Below the pieces are notes generated by a model. The model was not told the DNA's origin and searched no databases. It saw nothing but the letters and a program-made list of their open reading frames with translations. This document shows, piece by piece, positions 15,933 through 23,841 of a stretch of DNA of 60,439 nt. The stretch's first letter is position 1. Every line of letters begins with the position of its first letter. A program made the translations under genes and the position numbers. Source of the stretch: Hungatella sp. UBA3048 (GTDB taxonomy: Bacteria; Bacillota; Clostridia; Lachnospirales; Lachnospiraceae); the NCBI GenBank assembly GCA_002367105.1, contig DFCS01000035.1:12033-72471 (forward strand). Direction: 5' to 3'.

Positions 15933-17702
15933 TTACGGTTTTTTATAGATCAGAGGCATTTTTACGGTAACTTTTGTAAATTCACCGAGAATGCTTTCTA
16001 TGTTCAGTCCGTATTGGTCGCCGAACTCCATTTGGATTCTCTGGTGTATGTTTTGGATTCCTATGCCGGAAAGCCTGTCTGCTTTTGCTGTTTCCTTTGC
16101 GATTTCATCCAAAGACCGGTCGTTAAGACCTACTCCGTTGTCTTTTACCACGAAAATCAGATCTTCCCGTTCCCTGTATACCCCAATCAGCAATTCACAT
16201 TTCCTGCCTGCAGGCCCTATGCCGTGAAAAAGTGCATTTTCAACTAAGGGCTGCAAGGTAAATCTTAAAACAGAAGCGCTTAAAACTTCCGGATCCGGAA
16301 TGTCAAATACCGGAGTAAACATATCTGCATAACGGTAAGATTGCAAATGGATGTATTCTTTTATAAAGTCCAGTTCTTCTTCCACGCGGAACCATTCGGA
16401 ATTGTTCTTAAAAACGGCCCTCATCATATTGGAAAGAGAGGTTGTCATGTCTACGATCGGAGGAACAGAGTTCATCTGCCCCAGCCATCGGATGGAATTT
16501 AGAGTGTTGTAAATGAAATGAGGATGGATCTGGTTCTGCAAAAGGCGGAATTTATAATTCCGTTTCAATGTTTCTTCCTCCTTCAGCTGATTCAGTGCCA
16601 ATTGAAACGCTTCAGCCAGTTCATTGATATGGGTGCTTATTTCTTCAAATTCTGAGATGCCCGTAAATGCAGGTGAGACTTCATAATCCGCTTTTATCAT
16701 TCTTGACACTTGATTATAAATGATCTTTACCGGTTTATTGACAAGTCTGTTTAATAAAAGATACCAGAAAAACACCTGAAGGAAAAGCAATGAAAAAGCG
16801 GGGAAGATAAAATTAAAATCAGGTACGAATATGTCGTCATGAAGAACTTTTAAAGGGCTTATTAAAACGACGCCCGACTTGGATTTTGTAAGGAATACCG
16901 TTCCGTTATAAAGGTCTTTATATTCCTTTGACACAATATGAGAGTTAGGAGACAAAGCATCAAATTGCTCCACATCAAAATCCAGAGGTGAAAAATGTGT
17001 GTTTTCAATTTTATAAAGCTGATCCCCAAGAAGAATAAAGGATTCTTCCAGGCCTTTTAGCGGATCCGCAAGTATGGCGGTATCTAAGGCTATATAAAAA
17101 TTTCCTATTTTTTGGTTTGTTTTATAGCTGCTTACGGGAAAACGGAGGGGAAGTATTTGTTCCGGCTTGTACTGACCGTAAAATTCCGGATTAAAAGGAT
17201 TCACTGTTATGGGATAAGAAAAGGAGGGGCCGGCCAATTCTTCGGGGCATAATTTCTCAAAAGTCTCCCTGTCGGAAATCTGACCGTAAAAAAGGCCGAT
17301 TTGTATATACCTCGGGTTCCGATCCGAAGTTAATAGCATTTTAGGAACGTAACCGGAGATGGAAGTTGTGTTTAACAGCATTTTTGCTTCGGTAACTGCC
17401 GAGAGCGCATAAGACATATTGCGTACGCTGTCTTTTCCGTTGTCAGAAAGAAAAGCGGTGATTTTTGTATTAGCGGAAAGGACAGTATTTAAAGCAGAAA
17501 CCTGGGCTAAATTATTTTCTATGCCATAATTGGCATTCGTATGAAGCATAAGAGCGCTTTCCTCTGCATCCCTTTCGTATTTTTCTTTTGCGGAAGAATA
17601 AAATATCCAGGAAAAAACAGAAGTAAGAAGCAGGACAAAACAAAAACAATACAGAAGTAACTTAAAGGTAAGGGTCTTATAAAATAATTTATTCTTTTTC
17701 AT
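15933..17702 (-). CDS. Sensor histidine kinase, YesM type
   Basis: 589 residues. It has an N-terminal membrane segment (about 12-32), an extracellular sensing region (about 33-290), a second membrane segment (FIFPAFSLLFLQVFFWYLLL), a HAMP-like linker, and a His_kinase domain with QNQIHPHFIYNTLNSIRWL (phospho-His about 394). The HATPase domain has LQPLVENALFHG, VVKDNGVGL and SGIGIQNIHQRI. This is the two-membrane-pass architecture of sugar-responsive YesM kinases. It is the first gene of the regulator operon, divergent from the importer. Confidence 0.92.
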   Translation of the reverse strand: MKKNKLFYKTLTFKLLLYCFCFVLLLTSVFSWIFYSSAKEKYERDAEESALMLHTNANYGIENNLAQVSALNTVLSANTKITAFLSDNGKDSVRNMSYALSAVTEAKMLLNTTSISGYVPKMLLTSDRNPRYIQIGLFYGQISDRETFEKLCPEELAGPSFSYPITVNPFNPEFYGQYKPEQILPLRFPVSSYKTNQKIGNFYIALDTAILADPLKGLEESFILLGDQLYKIENTHFSPLDFDVEQFDALSPNSHIVSKEYKDLYNGTVFLTKSKSGVVLISPLKVLHDDIFVPDFNFIFPAFSLLFLQVFFWYLLLNRLVNKPVKIIYNQVSRMIKADYEVSPAFTGISEFEEISTHINELAEAFQLALNQLKEEETLKRNYKFRLLQNQIHPHFIYNTLNSIRWLGQMNSVPPIVDMTTSLSNMMRAVFKNNSEWFRVEEELDFIKEYIHLQSYRYADMFTPVFDIPDPEVLSASVLRFTLQPLVENALFHGIGPAGRKCELLIGVYREREDLIFVVKDNGVGLNDRSLDEIAKETAKADRLSGIGIQNIHQRIQMEFGDQYGLNIESILGEFTKVTVKMPLIYKKP

Positions 17703-17755
17703 ACATTAATTATATGATTGTAATAAAAAAAGTCAAGCATATCACAGGAGCCTTG

Positions 17756-17806
17756 GTAAGATATTACACGAAATCGTAAGATATTTCCTTGTATCTATTG
17801 TATAAA
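17756..17806 (+). promoter_or_regulatory. Probable YesN operator (10-bp direct repeats) and -10 of the sugar importer
   Basis: GTAAGATATT occurs at 17756-17765 and again at 17776-17785, a 20-bp period that puts both copies on nearly the same DNA face. The second copy overlaps the -35 position of a promoter with TATAAA at 17801 and no -35 consensus. Direct repeats abutting a poor -35 are the usual AraC-family activator arrangement. Confidence 0.65.
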
Positions 17807-17876
17807 AATACTAATATATCATTAACAATCAGTGAAATAGCATACATAATGCAATAAAAATTAAAGGAGGAGCTTT

Positions 17877-19232
17877 ATGAAGTTGAAAAAGATTGCAGCA
17901 TTGGGCCTTGCAGGCATTACGGCGGCCAGTCTGGCAGCCTGCGGGGGAAGCTCAGGTTCTGCCGGAGCTACTGCAGCAGGTACTACAGCGGGGGGCACTA
18001 CGGCAGCTGCAGCGCAGACGAATACGGCGGCAAGTGATGAACCGGTAACGATCAAAGTTTCGCTTTGGGATTATTCCAACACAGCGTATTATCCGATCAT
18101 GGTGGAAGCGTTTGAAAAGTCTCATCCGAACATCAACGTTGACATTGTTGAATTTTCAGCCGCAGAATATTCGGATACGATTGTTGTCAAGATGGGTGCT
18201 AAAGAAAAGTATGATGTGGTTTTTATGAAGGGTCTGCCTGAAATGAGCGCTTTGATCGCAGGAGGGCATCTGCAGCCTTTGACAGACAGACTCACCGGTT
18301 TTGATATGAAGCCATACGGCGGTGCGGAAAAGTCCCTGAGTCTGGACGGCGTTGTCTACGGTCTTCCTTTCCGGACAGATAACAATATGATTTTCTACAA
18401 TAAAGATTTATTTGACAAAGCTGGAGTCCAATATCCAAAAGATGGTATGACGATGGAGGAATACAGGGAACTTGCAAAGAAGATGACTTCGGGTGAAGGC
18501 GCGGAAAAAGTATATGGATCCCATGTGCACACATGGCCGTCAAACGTTTATCAGTATTCCAGATTCATTGACGAATTCAATTATCTGGATACATCGACCT
18601 ATGAAAAACTAAAGCCTTATTATGAAACGATTCTCGGAATGCAGAATGAAGATAAGTCCGTTCAGGATTACGGAGAATTAAAGACAGGAAATATCCATTA
18701 TTCAGGTGTTTTTTATAATGAACAGGCTGCAATGCTTCAAATCGGGTCCTGGTATATTGAAATGCTTACCGGCAATGTAACACCTCAAAGCGAACACTAT
18801 TTTAAATGGGGCGCGGTGACCTTGCCTAATTCAAAGGGAAATACATACGAAAATATGGTAGGCGGGATTACCCCTTGTTCTATCGGAGCATATTCGGAAC
18901 ACCCGGAAGAAGCCTGGGAATTTTTAAATTATGTTTGCGGGGAAGAAGGGGCAAAAGTAATTGCGGAGCGCGGAATCGTCCCCGGCTGGAAAGGCCAGTC
19001 CATATTAGATATATTCGACAAAATACCAGAGCAGTTCCCCAATGCACCGGAAGGGCTTTCTAAATTCCTGACTCCTCCCAATTATATTGTGGAACAGCCT
19101 ATGGATCCCAATGCAAAAGCGATCAACACGGTAATAGAAGAAATGCATTCTGATATCATGACCAATAGCGTCTCCATCGACGAAGGTATTAAAACTGCGA
19201 TTGAAAGAGCAAAAGAGGCCGGAGCGAAGTAA
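17877..19232 (+). CDS. Sugar ABC transporter substrate-binding lipoprotein
   Basis: 451 residues. Lipoprotein signal with lipobox SLAACG (Cys about 22), then an Ala/Gly/Thr-rich linker, then an extracellular solute-binding family 1 domain (VTIKVSLWDYSN..., KYDVVFMKGLPEMSALIAGGHLQPL, RTDNNMIFYNKDLFDKAGV). It is led by AAAGGAGG and is the first gene of the importer operon. The adjacent glucuronidase-type GH2 suggests it binds a glucuronide or related glycoside; this is inferred from context only. Confidence 0.9.
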   Translation: MKLKKIAALGLAGITAASLAACGGSSGSAGATAAGTTAGGTTAAAAQTNTAASDEPVTIKVSLWDYSNTAYYPIMVEAFEKSHPNINVDIVEFSAAEYSDTIVVKMGAKEKYDVVFMKGLPEMSALIAGGHLQPLTDRLTGFDMKPYGGAEKSLSLDGVVYGLPFRTDNNMIFYNKDLFDKAGVQYPKDGMTMEEYRELAKKMTSGEGAEKVYGSHVHTWPSNVYQYSRFIDEFNYLDTSTYEKLKPYYETILGMQNEDKSVQDYGELKTGNIHYSGVFYNEQAAMLQIGSWYIEMLTGNVTPQSEHYFKWGAVTLPNSKGNTYENMVGGITPCSIGAYSEHPEEAWEFLNYVCGEEGAKVIAERGIVPGWKGQSILDIFDKIPEQFPNAPEGLSKFLTPPNYIVEQPMDPNAKAINTVIEEMHSDIMTNSVSIDEGIKTAIERAKEAGAK

Positions 19233-19246
19233 AGTTAGAAATCATG

Positions 19247-19275
19247 AAATGGCGGTCAAAACCTGACCGCCATTT
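19247..19275 (+). terminator. Perfect 12-bp hairpin between binding-protein and permease genes
   Basis: AAATGGCGGTCA and TGACCGCCATTT pair perfectly around a 5-base loop, 14 bases after the binding-protein stop. The T-run is weak (TTC, then A-rich), so it is more likely a partial terminator or an mRNA 3'-end stabiliser that raises binding-protein over permease levels. Confidence 0.7.
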
Positions 19276-19322
19276 TCAAAAATAGTTTCTTATGATTTCA
19301 AATACGGACGGAGGTATCACTT

Positions 19323-20213
19323 ATGCTCAAAAAAAGTTATAGACGTAAGAAAAGCCTGATCGCTTATTCTTTTATTCTGCCAAATTTCATAGGCTATTTT
19401 ATTTTGACTTTTATCCCGATCATTCTGACTTTTGTCATGAGTTTGTGTGAATGGAATTTTGGCCAGACTGTAAACTTTGTAGGTTTTAAGAACTTTATAC
19501 AGATGTTCACGAAGGATTCCCAGTTTTCTTTGGTTCTTATAAATACCATTTACTATACAGTAGTTACAGTCCCTGTAACTATGGTGTTTTCTTTGCTTTT
19601 GGCCATGCTCATGAATTCGAATCTGAAAGGAAGGGTGTTTTTCCGCTCTGTCCTTTTCTTTCCATATGTGGCTTCCTTAGTGGCGATTGCGATTGTGTGG
19701 ATGGCTCTGTTTTCCCCGCAGTCCGGTCCGGTAAACTCTGTGCTTCGCTCCATAGGAATCGCGAATCCGCCGCGCTGGGCCGCGGATAAACACTGGGCTA
19801 TGCCCACGATCATCGGTCTTACGGTCTGGAAGGGCGTGGGATATTATATGATCGTTTACCTTGCGGCTTTGCAGGGCGTACCCGGGGAACTATACGAGGC
19901 GGCCAGGATTGACGGAGCTTCCAGATTCCAGCAGTTTACAAATATTACCTGGCCTACGGTCACTCCTACGACATTCTTTGTCGTTATGATGCTTACAATT
20001 TCCACTTTTAAATCCTACGACATTATGTATATCACGACTCAGGGCGGTCCCGGAACGGCGACAAAGGTCCTGGCCTATCACATATACAACAAAGCGTTTA
20101 AAGATAACGCATTCGGATATGCTTCCGCACTTTCCATCGTTCTGTTTCTGATCGTGCTTGCCTTTACCCTGCTGCAATTTAAGGTAGAGAAAAAGTTCAC
20201 CAACGACTTATAG
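19323..20213 (+). CDS. Sugar ABC transporter permease (MalF/UgpA type)
   Basis: 296 residues with six predicted membrane spans and the EAA motif ELYEAARIDGASRFQQFTNITWP, which contacts the ATPase. It begins with a basic N-terminus (MLKKSYRRKKS) and follows GGAGG. No ATPase gene is present in the operon, so a shared MsmX-type ATPase encoded elsewhere is expected, as is common for this importer class. Confidence 0.92.
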   Translation: MLKKSYRRKKSLIAYSFILPNFIGYFILTFIPIILTFVMSLCEWNFGQTVNFVGFKNFIQMFTKDSQFSLVLINTIYYTVVTVPVTMVFSLLLAMLMNSNLKGRVFFRSVLFFPYVASLVAIAIVWMALFSPQSGPVNSVLRSIGIANPPRWAADKHWAMPTIIGLTVWKGVGYYMIVYLAALQGVPGELYEAARIDGASRFQQFTNITWPTVTPTTFFVVMMLTISTFKSYDIMYITTQGGPGTATKVLAYHIYNKAFKDNAFGYASALSIVLFLIVLAFTLLQFKVEKKFTNDL

Positions 20214-20224
20214 GGGGTGGGATT

Positions 20225-21055
20225 ATGAAAAAAAACGAAGGTACAATAAAACTGATTATAATCTATGGCCTTATGATATTCTGTGCCCTCATAATGCTTA
20301 CGCCTTTTGCCTGGATGATTTCTGCTTCTTTAAAGCTGGAAAAGGACGTATTTGCTTATCCGATTAAATGGATACCGAGAAATCCCGTATGGTCAAACTA
20401 TACCATAATATGGGAAAAATTCCCTCTGTCCATAGGCTTTATCAATTCCTTTAAACTTACTTTTGCTACTATGATCTTGCAGATCACCACATCTTCCGCT
20501 GCAGCTTACGCGTTTGCAAAGCTTGATTTTAAGGGACGCAATACACTCTTCATGGCTTATGTTACTACGATTGCGATTCCGTGGCAGGTCTATATGGTTC
20601 CGCAATACATCATGATGAGTAAATTTCACCTGGTAGACAGCCATATAGGAATTATATTGATGCATGCGTTTACGGCCATGGGCGTTTTCTTAATCCGGCA
20701 GTTTTATATGGGGATCCCCAATGAGCTTTTAGAGGCAGCCAGAATCGACGGTCTTAGTGAATACGGAATTTTAGCCCGGATCATGCTTCCTCTTTCGAAA
20801 CCTGCAATTGCTACCATGGCAATTACTTCTTTTGTTTTTGAATGGAATGACTTTATGGGACCTCTCATTTATTTAAGTACGACCGATAAAAAGACGATAC
20901 AACTTATGATAAGGCTCTTTAACACGATGTACTCCACAAATTACGCCTGGATGATGGCGGCAGCGGTGATTGCGCTTATTCCGGTGTTTATTATTTTTAT
21001 TGCGCTGCAGAAGTATTTTGTGCAGGGGGTTGCTACCAGCGGGCTGAAGGGCTAG
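20225..21055 (+). CDS. Sugar ABC transporter permease (MalG/UgpE type)
   Basis: 276 residues, six spans, EAA motif ELLEAARIDGLSEYGILARIMLP, and a typical C-terminus LQKYFVQGVATSGLKG of the MalG group. It lies 11 bases after its partner permease and after a GGGGTGGG site. Together with the preceding permease it forms the channel. Confidence 0.93.
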   Translation: MKKNEGTIKLIIIYGLMIFCALIMLTPFAWMISASLKLEKDVFAYPIKWIPRNPVWSNYTIIWEKFPLSIGFINSFKLTFATMILQITTSSAAAYAFAKLDFKGRNTLFMAYVTTIAIPWQVYMVPQYIMMSKFHLVDSHIGIILMHAFTAMGVFLIRQFYMGIPNELLEAARIDGLSEYGILARIMLPLSKPAIATMAITSFVFEWNDFMGPLIYLSTTDKKTIQLMIRLFNTMYSTNYAWMMAAAVIALIPVFIIFIALQKYFVQGVATSGLKG

Positions 21056-21071
21056 GAGAAAGGAGAAAAAT

Positions 21072-21908
21072 ATGAAATATTCTGTGTTTACCGTGGGCCT
21101 TCCTGAAATGACCATAGAGGAAGCTCTTAAAAAAATGAAAGAGTATGGCTATGACGGTGTGGATTTCAGGGTAACGGAAATAAAAGAGGAGTTTGCCAAG
21201 GAACCGCCGTCTTACTGGAGAAATAATTACTGCACCGTGGATATAAACACGGTGGAAGAAAAGGCGGAGGAGTTAAAGGCTTTGGCTGACAAATACGGTT
21301 TAAAGGTCAATGCCCTTGCTTCTTATCTTACCTGTACCGATGATATTGATAAAATCACCTCCGTTATGCGGGCTGCAAAAAAGATGGGAGCCGGAAGGAT
21401 CCGTGTGAACGCCCCTAAATATGATTCTGAAAAGGGCTATAAAAAGGTGTTTGAAGAAGCGCTCTGTGGCTTTCAGAGAGTGGAAGAAAGAGCAAAGGAA
21501 ACAGGAATAAAAGCACATTTTGAAATGCATCACGGAACAATTGCTCCTTCCGCATCCGCGGCTTACGCCCTTGCTAAAAACTTTGACCCAGAATATATCG
21601 GCGTTATCTATGATACGGGGAATATCATATACGAAGGCCTGGAAGAATATCAGATGGCTCTGGAAATCCTGGGGGAATACTTAGATCATGTTCATATTAA
21701 AAACGCCTGCTGGTTGAAGAAGGGAGAGAAATACGGAGCAGACTGGGCTTCCTTTTCCGATGGATATGCGGATTTTCCGAAATTTTTTAAAGCTTTAAAA
21801 GCCGTGGGCTATGACGGTTATGTGACTTTTGAGGATTTTTCAGGCAAAGAAAGTTCGGATGAAAAACTTAAAAACAATCTTATTTTTATAAAAGAGATTA
21901 TTGGCTGA
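21072..21908 (+). CDS. Sugar phosphate isomerase/epimerase, xylose-isomerase-like TIM barrel
   Basis: 278 residues of the AP endonuclease 2 / IolE-IolI superfamily. Candidate metal ligands sit in HFEMHHGTIAPS, GVIYDTGNI, LDHVHIKNA and TFEDFSG. It starts 16 bases after the permease stop behind GGAGAAAGGAG. Family members interconvert or dehydrate sugars and inositols. With the glucuronidase-type enzyme upstream it may handle the released uronate or aglycone sugar, but the exact reaction cannot be read. Confidence 0.85.
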   Translation: MKYSVFTVGLPEMTIEEALKKMKEYGYDGVDFRVTEIKEEFAKEPPSYWRNNYCTVDINTVEEKAEELKALADKYGLKVNALASYLTCTDDIDKITSVMRAAKKMGAGRIRVNAPKYDSEKGYKKVFEEALCGFQRVEERAKETGIKAHFEMHHGTIAPSASAAYALAKNFDPEYIGVIYDTGNIIYEGLEEYQMALEILGEYLDHVHIKNACWLKKGEKYGADWASFSDGYADFPKFFKALKAVGYDGYVTFEDFSGKESSDEKLKNNLIFIKEIIG

Positions 21909-21993
21909 TGAAGAAAAAGAAGGGTAGACCGGAGCCTTATGTCTTTAGGTGAATACGAGAAAAGGAGTATAGGAACTTAATATTTAAAGTATA

Positions 21994-22041
21994 AAAAATG
22001 AGCTTTGATCATGGTTTTAAGACCAATCAAAGCTCATTTTT
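21994..22041. terminator. Bidirectional intrinsic terminator
   Basis: AAAAATGAGCTTTGAT and ATCAAAGCTCATTTTT pair perfectly (16 bp) between the convergent sugar-importer and hnd operons. Confidence 0.93.
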
Positions 22042-22078
22042 GTACACTTATTTGAAGCAGTTCATTTTATGTCACAGT

Positions 22079-23824
22079 TTAAATTTCGTTTATTTTTCTC
22101 TTTACGTAGGTTGTATGAAGCAGGTGATGAGCCTTTTCACTTCCCGGCTCTCCAAGGTAGGTCTCGTAAAGTTCCTTGATTGCTGGGTTCTCGTGAGACT
22201 TACGAATGGTCTTTGCAGCATCTACATCATAAAGGACCTTGGCGCGCAGGCCGCGGATATCCGTTGTATTGTGTACAAAGCCAGGCTGCTGAGGCTGTCC
22301 GCCGCCGTTTACACATCCGCCGGGGCATCCCATGATCTCGATGAAGTGATAATTTGCTTCTCCGGATTTCACCCGGTTAAGGAGCTCTCTTGCATTGCCG
22401 AGACCGGAAGCGACTGCAACATTTACATCCATATCGCCTACACGGTAGGTAGCTTCCTTGATTCCCTCTGTTCCACGGACATCGGTGAAGTCAGGTCTTT
22501 CAAGCTCTTCCCCGGTCAGGCTTTCTACAGCAGTTCTTAAAGCTGCTTCCATAACGCCGCCGGTAGCTCCGAAGATAACAGCTGCTCCGGTACCAAGGCC
22601 TAAAGGTGTGTCAAAATCTTCGTCAGGAAGCTCTGTGAACCGGATTCCTGCCTGTTTGATCATTCTGGCCAGCTCTCTGGTGGTCATGGAATAATCTACG
22701 TCAGGAGAGCCGTTGGCATCCTGGTCATCTCTTCCGATTTCGAATTTCTTAGCGGTACATGGCATTACGCTGACGGATACAATATCCTCTGGATTCAGAC
22801 CCATCTTTTCCGCATAGTAGGATTTGGCAATGGCGCCGAACATCTGCTGCGGGGATTTGCAGGAGGATAAGTTCTCTGTCATATCCGGGAAGTAGTGTTC
22901 ACAGTATTTGATCCAACCTGGGGAACAGGAGGTGATAAGCGGAAGGACGCCGCCGTTTTGCACGCGGTCAATAAATTCGTGTGCTTCTTCCATAATGGTT
23001 AAATCGGCGCTGAAGTTGGTATCAAATACCTTATCAAAGCCCAGTCTTCTTAAAGCGGCAACCATCTGGCCTTCCACATTGGTTCCGATGGAATAACCGA
23101 ATTCTTCTCCCAGGGCTGCACGTACAGCGGGAGCGGTCTGGACGATCACATGCTTTGAAGGATCTGCAATGGCAGCAGCCACTTCGTCAATGCTGCTCTT
23201 CTCATAGAGAGCGCCGGTAGGACAGACAGCAATACACTGTCCGCAGGATACGCAGCTTGTTTCGCCAAGTCCCTTGTCAAAGGCAGAGCCGATGACAGTA
23301 GCGAATCCACGTTCATTCGGTCCGATCACGCCGATTCCCTGAACCTTTTCACAGACAGCGGAACAGCGGCGGCAAAGGATACATTTGCTGTTATCCCGTA
23401 CCATATGGGCTGCGCTTTCATCTGGAGTAGAAGGTGTTTTGTCTCCGTCGTAATAATTATCCACATCAACTCCCAGTTCCTTACATAAGGTCTGTAATTC
23501 GCAGTTTCCGCTGCGGACACAGGAGAGACAGGAACGGTCGTGATTGGAAAGGATCAGCTGAAGCGTTTTCTTTCTGTAGTCACGAAGCTTAGGTGTATTG
23601 GTCTTTACTTCCATGCCCGGATTAATGGGGTAAACGCAGGAAGCAGCCATTTTGCCGCCGTTGATCTCAACGGTACAGATACGGCAGGCAGCAATTTCAT
23701 TCATATCTTTTAAAAAGCATAAAGTCGGTATCTCAACATGGGCCAGTCTGGCAGCTTCCAGGATGGTGGAGCCTGCCGGAGCGCTTACGTCCATGCCATT
23801 GATTTTTATTGTGATATTCTCCAT
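22079..23824 (-). CDS. hndD: NAD(P)-linked electron-bifurcating [FeFe] hydrogenase, catalytic subunit
   Basis: 581 residues from the ATG 11 bases after GGAGG; an ATG 18 bases earlier overlaps that site. Domains: N-terminal [2Fe-2S] ferredoxin (Cys 36, 47, 50, 63), the His-Cys3 cluster (HDRSCLSCVRSGNC), two [4Fe-4S] clusters (Cys 148-158 and 191-201), H-cluster domain with L1 TSCSPGW (Cys 300, Ser 301), L2 MPCTAKKFE (Cys 356), L3 GCPGGCVNGGGQP (Cys 500, 504), and the C-terminal small-subunit-like segment ending at about 581. It is the last gene of the hnd operon and couples H2 with NAD(P)H and ferredoxin. Note the second L1 cysteine is serine. Confidence 0.93.
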   Translation of the reverse strand: MENITIKINGMDVSAPAGSTILEAARLAHVEIPTLCFLKDMNEIAACRICTVEINGGKMAASCVYPINPGMEVKTNTPKLRDYRKKTLQLILSNHDRSCLSCVRSGNCELQTLCKELGVDVDNYYDGDKTPSTPDESAAHMVRDNSKCILCRRCSAVCEKVQGIGVIGPNERGFATVIGSAFDKGLGETSCVSCGQCIAVCPTGALYEKSSIDEVAAAIADPSKHVIVQTAPAVRAALGEEFGYSIGTNVEGQMVAALRRLGFDKVFDTNFSADLTIMEEAHEFIDRVQNGGVLPLITSCSPGWIKYCEHYFPDMTENLSSCKSPQQMFGAIAKSYYAEKMGLNPEDIVSVSVMPCTAKKFEIGRDDQDANGSPDVDYSMTTRELARMIKQAGIRFTELPDEDFDTPLGLGTGAAVIFGATGGVMEAALRTAVESLTGEELERPDFTDVRGTEGIKEATYRVGDMDVNVAVASGLGNARELLNRVKSGEANYHFIEIMGCPGGCVNGGGQPQQPGFVHNTTDIRGLRAKVLYDVDAAKTIRKSHENPAIKELYETYLGEPGSEKAHHLLHTTYVKRKINEI

Positions 23825-23841
23825 GATCCAATTTCCCTCCA

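Noticed and set aside
21998..22540. 180-codon plus-strand reading frame across the 3' end of hndD
   Set aside because: It starts in the terminator and runs antisense to a well-supported hydrogenase gene; translated composition shows no family resemblance.
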